Shown piece after piece: positions 11,570-22,189 of a DNA stretch of 64,000 nt (position 1 is its first letter; every line of letters starts with the position of its first letter). The notes under the pieces are model-generated. The model ran no database searches, was not told where the DNA came from, and saw only the letters and a list, made by a program, of their open reading frames with translations. This DNA comes from Hysterangium stoloniferum (lineage: Eukaryota; Basidiomycota; Agaricomycetes; Hysterangiales; Hysterangiaceae). The stretch spans positions 124,001 through 188,000 of the forward strand of contig WHVD01000131.1 in NCBI GenBank assembly GCA_015178975.1, in the 5' to 3' direction. The translations under genes were made by a program, and so were the position numbers.

Positions 11570-11850
11570 ATAACAAATTAGCAGGAATCTCGTCCCAGGG
11601 CAGATAGCCCTTGTCATCCATATCCCTCAGAGTCATATGTACCACAAATGTCCCATTTTTTCTGAGCTAATGGTCAAATAAAATCACATCATAGCCTTAG
11701 CAAATAATATAAAGAGTACCTCTGAAATCAGATGGGATTTTCCTGTGTCTGAGCTCTGAACAATAGATAGATATAGCCCATAATATCCTTTGTCATCTGG
11801 CCTTCCAAGGCAAGAAACTGCTGGATATACCTCCTCACAAAGATATAATT
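11570..11850 (-). pseudogene. CpG-depleted fragment of the NTPase-nuclease family
   Basis: The sequence aligns along its whole length with 60,220-60,480, the Walker A segment of the family member at 58-60.9 kb. Differences are mostly CG to TG or CA. For example GTACCCGAGCTC there reads GTGTCTGAGCTC here. Only this internal piece survives, so it is a fossil fragment broken at both ends. Confidence 0.7.
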
Positions 11851-12620
11851 GGAATCCTAATGCTGACAGAGCGTGAGAATGAAATCCTCAAGGATCATGC
11901 AGAGATGGCTAGAGCATGGTACACTGACTGTGCTTGCTGTATTATTCAGGCTAAAGAAAACATTACAAGTGTTCTGAGTGCAAATGAAATGGGAATATTA
12001 CAAACAAAGGTAAGTGATTGAGTTACATTTAACTGTCATCTGTGCTGGCTGACATGTTACCCTTAGAAGTTTTACTACGAATACCGAAGTGCGGTTTCTT
12101 ATGCGCAGGAAGATACAGAAGCACAATTACCTGAGTTCCAGACTTTAGGAGATTGGGAGCCAGTGAAATCAACAAAGATGGATGTCTGTGCCAAAATATG
12201 CAAGCACTATCTCTCTGACGATAATATTCCTGATGTCGAATTCAATGAGGGTGTTCCCATTTTCCCAGGACTGGAGGTGCCATCTCAGATAATGAATAGC
12301 AGGATACTTATCTATTCAGAGTCGCCAATGGTAACCCACCTGCTCCGTAATGTTAGAAAAGAAAATTTGACTCGATTTATATTCTGCTAATGAATGATGT
12401 GGTTCGACAGATGTTGGAACTGTATGGGATGAAGAGTCTTCTATTGATGGAAGGGATGACTTTGATCTATGAGATGTAACTGTGGATGAATTCCATAGTC
12501 CCAACAGCCCGAGGATTCTTATCATCTCTAGCATTGGGGGAACTGGTCTGAATCTGACCATTTGTGACGTGATCATCCTTTTTGTAAGCACTTATTTTTT
12601 AAGCCTCAACGTATCTACTC
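11845..12620 (+). pseudogene. SNF2/SF2-type helicase C-terminal fragment
   Basis: Conceptual pieces read RILIYSESPMVTHLLRN, VLELYG-like, DGRDDFD, then PRILIISSIGGTGLNLT followed by ICDVIILF. The last part is helicase motif V (SSxGGxGLNL) of the SNF2/Rad54 group, and a probable intron (gttaga...gctaatg...cgacag) sits before the ELYG segment. The frame shifts by one base after that segment and has an in-frame TGA before the VDEFHSP piece. The N-terminal ATPase lobe is absent, so this is a truncated pseudogene. Sequence to 12,822 shows nothing more. Confidence 0.65.
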
Positions 12621-12822
12621 AAACATCTGGCTTAGAACCAGCTATGGAGTTCACAGGAGACTCATCAAATACATGGCCAAGCTCACAGACAACCACAAAA
12701 GAAGGTTGTCAAAGTGATTCACCTGTTGGCGGGTGAATCATCCGATATTCTCCTCAACCAGATCGCTTTACAAAAGGAAGATATGTTCAATGCATTTGTA
12801 AACAAGGATCTGGGTAAAGGTA

Positions 12823-14469
12823 TTTTATGTATGAAATTAGGGAAGTGGACGGGCCCACTTTGGATGACAATAATATATATTATATTCATCTTTTCCTTCA
12901 TAACAACATCCCATCAGCATCTTCTCAAATGGACTCCTCCTCACTTTGATATCTTTAAGCATCCTCCCAATCATCATTAAAACCAAACCTCTGCACCCAA
13001 ACCCCCCTGCAGTCTGGTCATAGCCTTTCTAAACCCTAATGGCTCCATAGCAACAAACGTAGCAGATGGTGAATGAATTTTGGGATATATAGTTAATACA
13101 ATTCATGTAAAAGAGTGTGAGATTACTGAAAAACATTCCAAGTAATTTGCTGTGTAATTTCTGTTGGAAATTTGGCTGTCATTAATAATCTCAATCTGAT
13201 GACACTTGTGAGTCCTATAGGTAGAGTAGCTTAGTAAGGCTAAAATGTCTACTGTATACCCTTGGGTGAACAATTTCCTCATTCAAGGGATTGTCTCAAA
13301 GAAGAAGAGGGCTGGTGTGAAGAGTCATGGAAGTTCTGACCGCTCTATATACAAAGAATATCGACCTTTTAGGTACGACACTACTATATATTGACTATCA
13401 AAGTACAATATAGAAAGTAAATAGCTGTAGTCGGCTTTAGTAGTGGTAAGACAACTAAGACAACTAAGGGAAAAAGAATCGACTTTGCAGTACGATTCCC
13501 TAGCGACTATATATTGACTATTAAAGTACAATATAGAAAGCAAATAGTTTTAGTTGGCTTTAGTAGCAGTAAGACAACTAAGATGACTAAGGAAAAATGG
13601 AATTGAGATACCTCTCACAGTGCCCCCCAGTTTGAAGATGTCAACGGAAAGTCGGAGGATGTCAGGAACTCCTCCCCATGTATATTGAGTGGATCCCCCT
13701 CGCTGCAAGATAGCTCGGGCCCAACTTAGCCGTTTAGTCTGAAACGAATGGGGAGTGCCTATATGATGTTACTACATTATGAATAGTTGTGACAGATTAG
13801 CAAAACACTCCAGGATAAAATCAATGAGAGGGTATCTATAAGGCTTGAAAATGGGAGGGGGACGGTGATGCATGAATGGCAAAAATGGCCCACTATTGTC
13901 GAGGCGGTGCACTCCATCATAAAGTCGGTTCACCCCTGTAAGCTACACAGGGGAGCACCGGGGCCATATAACATCACTGCATTGGGAACAGCTGGGATAG
14001 AGATTAATAAAAGAGTGGATGAAACCAGTGCAAGCTGATCGTGATTTTTCATGAGGCATGAAAATGGGATGGATGCAGTCATGCATGAATAGGGAAAACG
14101 GCCCGCTGGTGTTGAGGCTGGGAGTAACTATGGAAAGAAAGATTAAAGTCATAGTTAGTACAGGAATTCATAAGCAAAAAGGGACTCACGTTCAAAAATG
14201 GGCTTCATGGTCAAATACAAAAGTTATTCCTCGGGCTACTTGGTTTGGTGTCCCAGATGCAGGGGAATAAAAAAGAGACAAGGGGTACCCCTCATCATGA
14301 CGTCATATGGTCCCTGTAAGCTACGCGGGGGAGCGCCGGGCCCATATGACATCACTGCAGTGTGAACAGCGTTGATAGAGATTAATAAAAGACTGAATAA
14401 AACGAATGGGAGCTTACGGTGATTTTGCACCAGGGGTGAAAATGAGATAAATGCAGTCATATATGAATG
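12823..14469 (+). repeat. left copy of a nearly identical inverted duplication
   Basis: The reverse complement of 34,131-35,779 matches this segment almost base for base, with only a handful of C/T differences in the parts I compared. Matching starts at TATTTTATGTATGAAATTAG and ends at the ATGCAGTCAT...GAATGGG edge. The segment contains a shorter dispersed repeat (12,865-13,030, also at 23.48-23.64 kb), a roughly 125-bp two-copy tandem repeat and 1.5 units of the 371-bp satellite. No gene is supported in it. Confidence 0.85.
13352..13602 (+). repeat. two-copy tandem repeat of about 125 bp
   Basis: Two adjacent copies share TATATATTGACTAT, AAAGTACAATATAGAAAG and TTTAGTAG...GTAAGACAACTAAGA. 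The same pair occurs in inverted orientation at 35.0-35.25 kb because it lies inside the inverted duplication. Confidence 0.7.
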
Positions 14470-17140
14470 GGAAGACCGGCCAACTAGTGTTGAGGCGGGG
14501 AGTAACTACGGAAAGAAAGATTAAAGTCATAGTTAGCACAGGAATTGGCAGGCAAAAAGAACAAGATAGGACTCACGTTCCAAAATGGCCTTCATGGTAA
14601 GATACGAACATCACTCAGGCTACTTGGTTTGGTGTCCCACATCAAAAAAGATACGAGATGTACCACTCAACATGACATCATATGGTCCCTGGAAGGCTAA
14701 GGGGGGGAGCGCCGGGCCCATATGACGTGTTACGACCGTGTCGCAACCCTATCGGCCCCGAGATTATCGCCACTTGTCAACGTTTCAAGTCATCCTCTCG
14801 GAAACCATCGGCCCCGAAGCTGACGAATGTTTCGCGAAGATCAAACTCCATTTACGCCCACGTCAAATAACTCGTATTGTCTGGTCAAACTTTGATACGT
14901 CCCCTTTATTATGTTGATCCGTTCAATCTTATGTTTCGCATATGTCTATCTATATTTGTAGTCCTCGAACCATTTCCTTTTATCGTAATTCCGCTCTCGG
15001 TTATCATCGGCCTCCGAACTAATCATAAACTTCCCGTTCCTAGTCAAGCTTATTGTTAATACCGTGTTCCGCCCTTCTCCCCATTAGTATTTTCCAGACG
15101 CCTGTTACTTGTATATGAACCCGCTGTAATTGTAGTTACTAGACAATCAGAATATCGACTCAGAATACCCTCATACACCTGTATCAGTCTCATACTAAGA
15201 CTTCCCCCATCCGCCTTCGCGTGCGCTCGCCCACTCCCGGCCCTGACCCCTTGGCCCGACACCCGACTTGTCCTTCGATTCCGATCGGTATCACGTCGAA
15301 AGGTACTCACTAGGACTAGTCCTCGCCCGCCCGAAATTTAAGGACATCCTACGGATATTTGGGAGGGTGCAGCCCATAAGCTGAAGCCAAGTCCTTCCGA
15401 TCGGTCCCTGTCGGCCACCGACATTAGTCAGTTTCCAGTTCTTAACATGACGTCAGTGAACAGCTGTGATAGAGATTAATAAAATGAATGAATAAAACGA
15501 ATGCGAGCTTACTGTGATTGTGCACCAAGGGTGAAAATGAGATAAATGCAGTCATGCATGAATGGGAAGACCGGCCAACTAGTGTTGAGGCGGGGAGTAA
15601 CTACAGAAAGAATTAAAGTCATCGTTAGCATAGGAATTTGTAGGCAAAATGGACAAAATGGGACTCACGTTCCAAAATAGGCTTCATGGTAAGAGATGAA
15701 TGTTATTGGAGCGACTTGGTTTGGTGTCCCACATCCAGGAAATAAAAAAGATACGAAGTGTACCACTCAACATGACGTCATATGGTCCCTGTAAACTAAG
15801 CGGGGGAGCGCCGGGCCCATATGACGTCAGTGAACAGCTGTGACAGAGATTAATAAAACCAATGAATAAAACGAATGCGAGCTTACCGTGATTGTGCACC
15901 AGGGGTGAAAATGAGATGGATGGAGTCATGCATGAACGGGAAGAAAGGCCCATTAGTGTTGAGGCGGGGAGTAACTACAGAAAGAATTAAAGTCATAGTT
16001 AGCATAGGAATTCGTAGGCAAAAAGGACAAAATGGGACTCACATTCCAAACTGGCCTTCATGGTAAGAGATGAATGTTATTGGAGCGACTTGGTTTGGTG
16101 TCCCACATCCAGGGGAATAAAAAAGATATGAGGTGTACCACTCAACATGACGTCATATGGTCCCTGTAAACTAAGCGGGGGAGCGCCGGGCCCATATGAC
16201 GTCACTGCAGGGTGAACAGCTGTGGTAGAGATTAATAAAAGAATGAATAAAGTCAAAGCGAGCTTACCGTGATTTTCCACCAGGCATGAAAATGAGGTGG
16301 ATGCAGTCATGCATGAACGGGAAGAAAGGCCCATTAGTGTTGAGGCGGGGAGTAACTACACTAAGCAGGGGAGCGCCGGGCCCATATGACGTCACTGCAG
16401 GATGGAGAGATTAATAAAACGAATGAAGAAAACGAATGTGAGCTTACCGTGATTGTGCACCAGGGGTGAAAATGAGATGGATGCAGTCAAGCAAGAATGG
16501 GAAGAACGGCCTGCTAGTGTTGCGACGGGGAGTAACTATGGAAAGAATTAAAGTCATAGTTAGCATAGGAATTCATAGGCAAAAAGGACAAAATGGGACT
16601 CACATTCCAAACTGGCCTTCATGGTAAGAGACGAATGTTATTGGAGCGACTTGGTTTGGTGTCCCACATCCAGGGGAATAAAAAAGATACGAGGTGTACC
16701 ACTCAACATGACGTCATATGGTCCCTGTAAACTAAGCGGGGGAGCGCCGGGCCCATATGACGTCACTGCAGGATGAAGAGATTAATAAAACGAATGAAGA
16801 AAACGAATGTGAGCTTACCGTGATTGTGCACCAGGGGTGAAAATGAGATGGATTCAGTCAAGCAAGAATGGGAAGAACGGCCTGCTAGTGTTGCGGCGGG
16901 GAGTAATTACAGAAAGAATTAAAGTCATAGTTAGCATAGGAATTTGTAGGCAAAACAGACAAAATGGGACTCACGCTCTAAACTGGCCTTCATGGTAAGA
17001 GACGAGTGTTTTCGGAGCAACTTGGTTTGGTGTCCCACATCCAGGGGAATAAAAACGATACGAGGTGTACCACTCAACATGACGTCATATGGTCCCTGTA
17101 AGCTAAGCGGGGGAGCGCCGGGCCCATATGACATCACTGC
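13930..17140 (+). repeat. 371-bp satellite array, each unit headed by a 56-bp CRE-ended palindrome
   Basis: Units begin with TGACGTCATATGG at 14298, 14673 (TGACATCA variant), 15773, 16148, 16709 and 17080. Intact units are spaced 371-375 bp; one interval (561 bp) contains a partial extra unit. The head is a 56-57 bp element whose ends, TGACGTCATATGG and CCATATGACGTCA, are perfect reverse complements flanking a GC-rich core. The body carries ATGCAGTCATGCATGAA, GTTGAGGCGGGGAGTAACTA and TTGGTTTGGTGTCCCACAT in every unit. No coding capacity is evident. A solo LTR interrupts one palindrome. TGACGTCA is the classic CRE/ATF core; any binding here is inference. Confidence 0.85.
14728..15447. mobile_element. 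solo LTR (720 bp) of an LTR retrotransposon
   Basis: The ends are TGTTA...TAACA, flanked by a perfect 5-bp target duplication TGACG (14723-14727 and 15448-15452). It lies inside the terminal palindrome of a satellite unit. There is no internal region, so it is a solo LTR left by recombination. It is CpG-rich and the target duplication is perfect, which suggests it is young compared with the CpG-poor fossils around it. Its family cannot be assigned. Confidence 0.8.
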
Positions 17141-17960
17141 AATATTCCTATCAGGTAAAAGTCAGCCTCCACTCCATCAAGGGCAATATAACACATACGG
17201 TCTGTCCGATGTTCTTAACATTGGTCTTGATGTAACCCAAGAGCTCTTGAGTGTGCAACCCTGCAAAATGTTCCGCGCGCATCTTCTTTGCTGCCTCAAC
17301 TTCGAAAAAGACGTATGCGAAGACATCGCGGAGCATTTGTTGCAATTCATGCTCCATGTAGATGCCACGCGGTGTTGTTTCTGTCTTCAACGGGAGACCA
17401 GCCTGTGTACCGTAAGTAGATGCATAGGACCACATTAAAAATAAAATAACTCACAATGGCCGTAGCTGCAAAGTGCACCGGAATGAGGTTTAGTACCTCG
17501 CCCTGAGCAAGGCATGTTAGTAAAGTAATTGAATATAAGAATGGAATCTAAGAGAACGTACGACAAGATCCACACTGTAACCAGCACTTCCAGAAAGAGT
17601 GAAGCTCTTGAGGCATAAGCGGGAACCACGTGAATGTGCTGTTCTCGGTATAGTCATGTGGGAGTGTGCGGAGTAGGACTGATAAATATAATGACAAACA
17701 GGTCACACATGAACATCATTGCTTCCCTGCATAAGAGAAATTGGTTACACACGTCGTCCTAGCATGCTACCAAACTCATCATTGGTGGTATCGTGCTGAC
17801 AGTCTTGGAAACCCCATGCAGTGAGATTTGCGGGTGTGAAATCTGCTGTGAAGAAACGATCGCCACGAGTAAGAGCGATGGCATCTATAACTAGTTTAGA
17901 CGACGAATGCTCAATGATAACGGGGTGTATTTTTTCAAACCTGCGAGAATGGCACAAGAA
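17140..17960 (-). pseudogene. Ppo-type fatty-acid oxygenase (linoleate diol synthase) with internal deletion
   Basis: The 5' exon encodes RGDRFFTADFTPANLTAWGF and GSMLGR, typical of the heme-peroxidase (dioxygenase) domain of Ppo/linoleate diol synthases. A GTGTGT...TATCAG intron joins it in frame to LLLRTLPHDYTENSTFTWFP. After FPLM the sequence switches to P450-domain sequence: SFTLSGSAGYSVDLV, then after an intron EVLNLIPVHFAATAI, then GLPLKTETTPRGIYMEHEL and LGYIKTNVKNIG. The end of the peroxidase domain and the start of the P450 domain, probably over 100 residues, are deleted. The gene is also truncated at the 5' side, where only an acceptor precedes about 17,960, and at the 3' side, where the satellite begins at 17,140 and the heme-thiolate Cys region is absent. 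Intact proteins run to about 1,000 residues and make oxylipin signals; this remnant cannot. Confidence 0.75.
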
Positions 17961-18125
17961 GTGGTGTGAGGAGGGCAGAGATCTGCGCCAGGCTCAACCT
18001 GGTTTACAAAGAACAGTAAGTGACAGTCCGATCGCATCACTTACAAGGGACAAATGGCACTTACTGGTTTAGTTTCTTCTGCTTGCAGCCCAGGCTATGG
18101 ATGAGTGTCACAGGCAGTAACGCAG

Positions 18126-18182
18126 TGACATCATATGGGCCCGGCGCTCCCTCGCGTAGCTTAGAGGGACCATATGATGTCA
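18126..18182 (-). repeat. solitary 57-bp CRE-ended palindrome
   Basis: This is a single copy of the satellite head in the opposite orientation: TGACATCATATGGG at one end and CCATATGATGTCA at the other, with the GC-rich core between and no satellite body. It shows that the palindrome can occur on its own. Confidence 0.75.
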
Positions 18183-19731
18183 TAGGGAGGGCTGCCCTTC
18201 ACCAGAGACGCTATTGGAGTTGCCTGCTCTGGAAACCGTAAACCCTAAGGGAACAATGGAACATGAGCTTGGATAAGAAAGGATGGTATCCGTATTATTC
18301 TTAATCAAACACACTATTTTCTCAGCCTTTCGCACCTTATCTTTGTTAGATATAGTCACTCGGCACAGTAGCTACAGGTTGTGTACGATTGTGGGTCCAT
18401 GGTGCCCACTCATCTTCGCTCCTGCACTTCTAGTCCTGAGCATCCATCTCGCTTCTTCATTCTAATAATCATATCCAAATGTACGTATCACTTTAAATAC
18501 TATCATAAATCGTTTAACCATTCCCTACCAGATCTTCCACAAACCCACCTAAACCTCAAGGGTTAAACTTATGGAAACGTCTATGGCAAGTCGAGGAGTT
18601 TTTTGAGGATGCCATCTGCGCCTATGACTACTCGGATCAATACGACCCCGACGTCTGCTGCTAGAGTAACAGCTGCGCTATCTTCATACAAGCCTGCCAA
18701 CTCGCCCTTGAAGTCCTCCCCGATTTCTTCTCACACATTTTCCCTCACGCTCCGAGCAAACAATATGTTCTCCCTCGCAGCACCCGACGCCTAAGCCTCC
18801 TTCTCCACCCATGAAAGGGCCACATACCCACCCAAAGCATGGCCACGCAGCCCAGGTCCAAGCCCACGCTCCCACCACATGCCCCCGCCCACTGCCCATC
18901 CTCACCCCGGCGAACGCGCACCTCCCAAATCTCTCTCCATCCGTGCGCAGCCTCTTCCCCACACTCTCCGCCACCACGCCGCCGACGGTCCACACTGGGG
19001 AAGACCCAGCAGTCCTGACGCTCACGCTCCTCGCCGACACGCTTATGCAGCAGGCGCAGATTATGCTGGGGACGAGGGAGAAGGTGCGGCGTGGTGTGTT
19101 AGGGCCGTAGAGGGGGTGATTGATATTGTCGGGGAAGAGGTATGGGCTGCTGCCGTTGTGGTTTGCGGATAGAATCCCCATTCGCAACTCATCAAGTGTA
19201 TTTAAGGTCTCTCTTTTGCAAGTGAGTTTTCTGGATCACTTGTCATCCAACGCATTATCTTTTCATCTCGCTGTTGCATTATAGGTCAAAAAAGATCGGG
19301 GAACAGTCGAGGTCCTCTGGGACGGAGGACAAAAGCGTGAGTTCTAGTGGGGGAGTATCGTGTGGAGTTCAAGTGGTGAAACAGGGAGGAAGCCAACGGC
19401 TGAGGGTGCGTTATCTCTGGGCTTTTGAATCTAATCATCGTCTCATACCATCACCTTGCACCTTCTACAGAAATTGCTACGAATCCAGTACCATTGAAAC
19501 CTACACCCAAATATGTGGCATGGACATCATCGACAGTAAGATGTGGTCCACCTGCAATGCTCTCTGCCCCAATCTACGACACTTCTCTGGCTGAGCTGTT
19601 CTCACTTCAGACGCAGTTGTTCCAGCAGCTGCAGCAACTAGGACCAGAGCACAGGGACCAGGTCAAATTTCCCGCCCCCATCTGTCCAACAGATCGGACC
19701 AAATACGAATGGACAGGTATGGTATCAGGGA
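18183..19731. other. GC-rich stretch with possible coding fragments, unresolved
   Basis: Plus-strand frames near 18.56-18.66 kb (WKRLWQVEEFFEDAICAYDY) and 18.95-19.11 kb (TLTLLADTLMQQAQIMLGT) have protein-like composition, but I could not join them or recognise a family. The overlapping 167-codon minus-strand frame is low-complexity Gly/Arg/Val and looks like a shadow. Segments at 19.42-19.73 kb may be upstream exons of the next gene. Confidence 0.25.
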
Positions 19732-20559
19732 ATGAGTCAGTTCCGCGTAGCGCCACAACCTACTACCGGGAGTGACACAGCTTCTACCCCATCAACCTCA
19801 ACCGCAGCCTCAACCACGGCTGCTGTTTCCAATCCAATGACAATAGAAGATCCAATTTCACCATCACCCGAGGATGGCCTCAATGCTCTTCTAGATGGCG
19901 CGATTGAACATTTTGGATATGCTGCTGGTGATGTCTTCCATGCGATCTATCATTTCGACTCGATGACCGAGGACCATAAGAAAGCTTTCCAGATAAGTCA
20001 CCAAGCGTTGCAAGAGACCACAGCCGTCCTTGCCCCTGGTAATATTGTTCTCAACTCTCGTGTTTCTCATCGGATCCTCGTTATACACCCTATCCCTTGC
20101 GAGTATCTAGAGGCGGATTATTGGGCATTGAATTTCAAATCAAGCTGGATTGGCAGGAGCATGCTAAAGCAGCTGCATATTGCAGGGGATATCAACATTT
20201 GCCAGACAATCAATATGTTACGACAGAGGCCGCAAACAGCAGCACTGGCAGTGTGGTACTTTGAGCCGCTTGCTCATTGTCGGCTCACGGCGGGCTCTAC
20301 GGGCGGCTTCTGGCCTCTTGTCACAATGACTTCCAACGGGGCTGACCCCCCGGAGGTCATTTCAGACCCTTCAATCTCCATACCTAATAATGTGAAGTTT
20401 GCCCAAGTCCAACGCAAGGTTGTCAAATTCCAATCCACCGCTGACTTGCCTACATGCTTTAAGGAACACGAGTATTACCAGCCTGTTACACCGAATTTCC
20501 CGTTGTTCGATGCTTTCACAGTTGATTTGTATCCTTCAAGACACTCGGCCATTCTCTGA
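19732..20559 (+). CDS. unrecognised protein, main exon
   Basis: An open frame of 275 codons starts at the ATG shown. The frame continues upstream as IGPNTNGQVWYQG to an acceptor-like CTAG at 19,641, so more 5' coding sequence is likely. The first 50 residues are Ser/Thr/Ala/Pro-rich and disordered. The rest looks globular: FGYAAGDVFHAIYHFDSMTE, ILVIHPIPCEYLEADYWALN, ALAVWYFEPLAHCRLTAGS. I see no catalytic motif, signal peptide or membrane segment. The frame may splice after DAFT (about 20,518; gttgat...ctacag) into ATGACCATGTTCCGG at 20,571. A further frame at 20,696-20,953 (PTKTWRFPKGWNENCKMYDH) could be a later exon but is offset by an A-rich run. Codon use is CpG-retaining like the intact genes. 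Function unknown. Confidence 0.45.
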   Translation: MSQFRVAPQPTTGSDTASTPSTSTAASTTAAVSNPMTIEDPISPSPEDGLNALLDGAIEHFGYAAGDVFHAIYHFDSMTEDHKKAFQISHQALQETTAVLAPGNIVLNSRVSHRILVIHPIPCEYLEADYWALNFKSSWIGRSMLKQLHIAGDINICQTINMLRQRPQTAALAVWYFEPLAHCRLTAGSTGGFWPLVTMTSNGADPPEVISDPSISIPNNVKFAQVQRKVVKFQSTADLPTCFKEHEYYQPVTPNFPLFDAFTVDLYPSRHSAIL

Positions 20560-20955
20560 ATTCTACAGATGACCATGTTCCGGTCGCATGGAGGCTCGGC
20601 GGTGGGTTATCGAGCGATCCGCAAAATTGTTGCTGCCTTGAAGAAGCAACTTCGGGAGACCCCTCCCCCCTCCCAAAAAAAAAAGAAAAATCACAATGCC
20701 TGAGGCCGATAACAAGCCGACAGTCTCGGAGCCGCTCGTGGAGGTCCGCTACCTTCTCATCTCTCCAAGAGCACAGAATGATCCCATGCAACCTACGAAG
20801 ACGTGGCGCTTTCCCAAAGGATGGAACGAAAATTGCAAGATGTATGATCATCGTGGTGACGTGTACTGGTTAGAGATTATTTTTACGGTGCGTATTGTGG
20901 ATATCGCTCCGTCATTATTACAAACTGAAGGGTATTCCACCTTACAGTTGTAGAT

Positions 20956-22189
20956 GGCCACTGTTTTTTGATCCTAAATCCTGCTACCAAGTCAGGCACG
21001 GCTCGACACTAATTCGAGTTGTTGAAGTCCGGGTGTGAAATCAATATTTGATTCATTATTTTGTATCTACTAGATTCCTTATAGTACGTGAGGATTTCTG
21101 TACTGTGTAGGCTAATGTCACGATGAACGGATTTTGCCACTGTATAACCAATGATGACCGGTCTAGCGAGGACAACTATCTTTGCTTTGTCAGAAATTTT
21201 AGAATCGTCATCATTGCAAATACACTTACATTGTCCAAATTAGATGATATGTTTCTGCACGGTCTCATCCCCTGCTTCCCAGCCTGTCCAAAATGAATTT
21301 CATGAGTTAGCGTCCAAGTCAGGTGTAGGTAATTGAAACATACAATCCTCCTCTCAAGCGGTTCAGGTCCGAAAACGTCATTTATGATATGTCTTTCCTC
21401 AGTCACAATGTCTTCCGTCTTCCAAATATCAAATCGAAGCTCCAAAGCTGGTGGCTGTAGTCCCAACTAGTCCGGGCCGACCAGTGAAAAGTGTTCAAAG
21501 CCGAATAAGTGGCCAAATCCAAGGTAGTAGTACATTGTTGTTTTGTGGCATTCGCACTTAGACTGATCTGATTTCATTTCTTCATCTTGACACTTGTAGG
21601 ACGACCTGCAAGGATCAGCAGACGATGATCCGCTACTACTATAACATAATAAGGGTACACATGGCTGTCGGTGAGCTGGAGCAGTTTGGCGGGCAGGGTG
21701 CGGAAGCGAGGGATTTGATTTCGTCGATGCTAGACTAATGTTGAAGTGGTGTGAGTTTTACTTTTTGTCTTTGTCTTTGTCGTCTTCTTACATCTGTCAA
21801 TAAAAAATTTTTTTGTACTGATGATATTCCATATCTTTGCCTCCAGTCAGGACACTGCTAATTGTCTTATGCATCCATTCTGGACGCCTGTTTCGCGAAT
21901 TAGAACAATATTTACTCAGTACTTTGACAGCACCGATCGAGAAGGGTCCCAAGTTCGAACGAATGGTTGTTGCCATTCGTACACGCAAGGTCTTAAGATA
22001 GATATTGCCCAAATTTCTCTTTTCTCAACAGCTTAAATGCTAATGAACCTCTCTAGCCTAAAATACTTGTTCTTGATAGGTATTATAACAGGTTTTGAAT
22101 GGATACAGATCATATACATTTTTCGAGTCTGACCTGTTCCGGTAGTGTCCGATATTCTGTGGCCTATCTGCTGTAAGGGAGTGTAACTC
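20956..22189. other. no gene recognised
   Basis: Short frames occur on both strands, for example a 96-codon minus frame at 21,176-21,466 and a plus-strand piece ending VGELEQFGGQGAEARDLISS near 21.73 kb. I recognise none of them and none shows a consistent splice structure. Confidence 0.3.

Noticed and set aside
12163-12390. Separate small gene at 12.16-12.39 kb
   Set aside because: It is one frame of the helicase fragment running into an intron-like segment.
18684-19187. 167-codon minus-strand frame
   Set aside because: Low-complexity Gly/Val/Arg/Cys composition opposite GC-rich plus-strand sequence; no domain.
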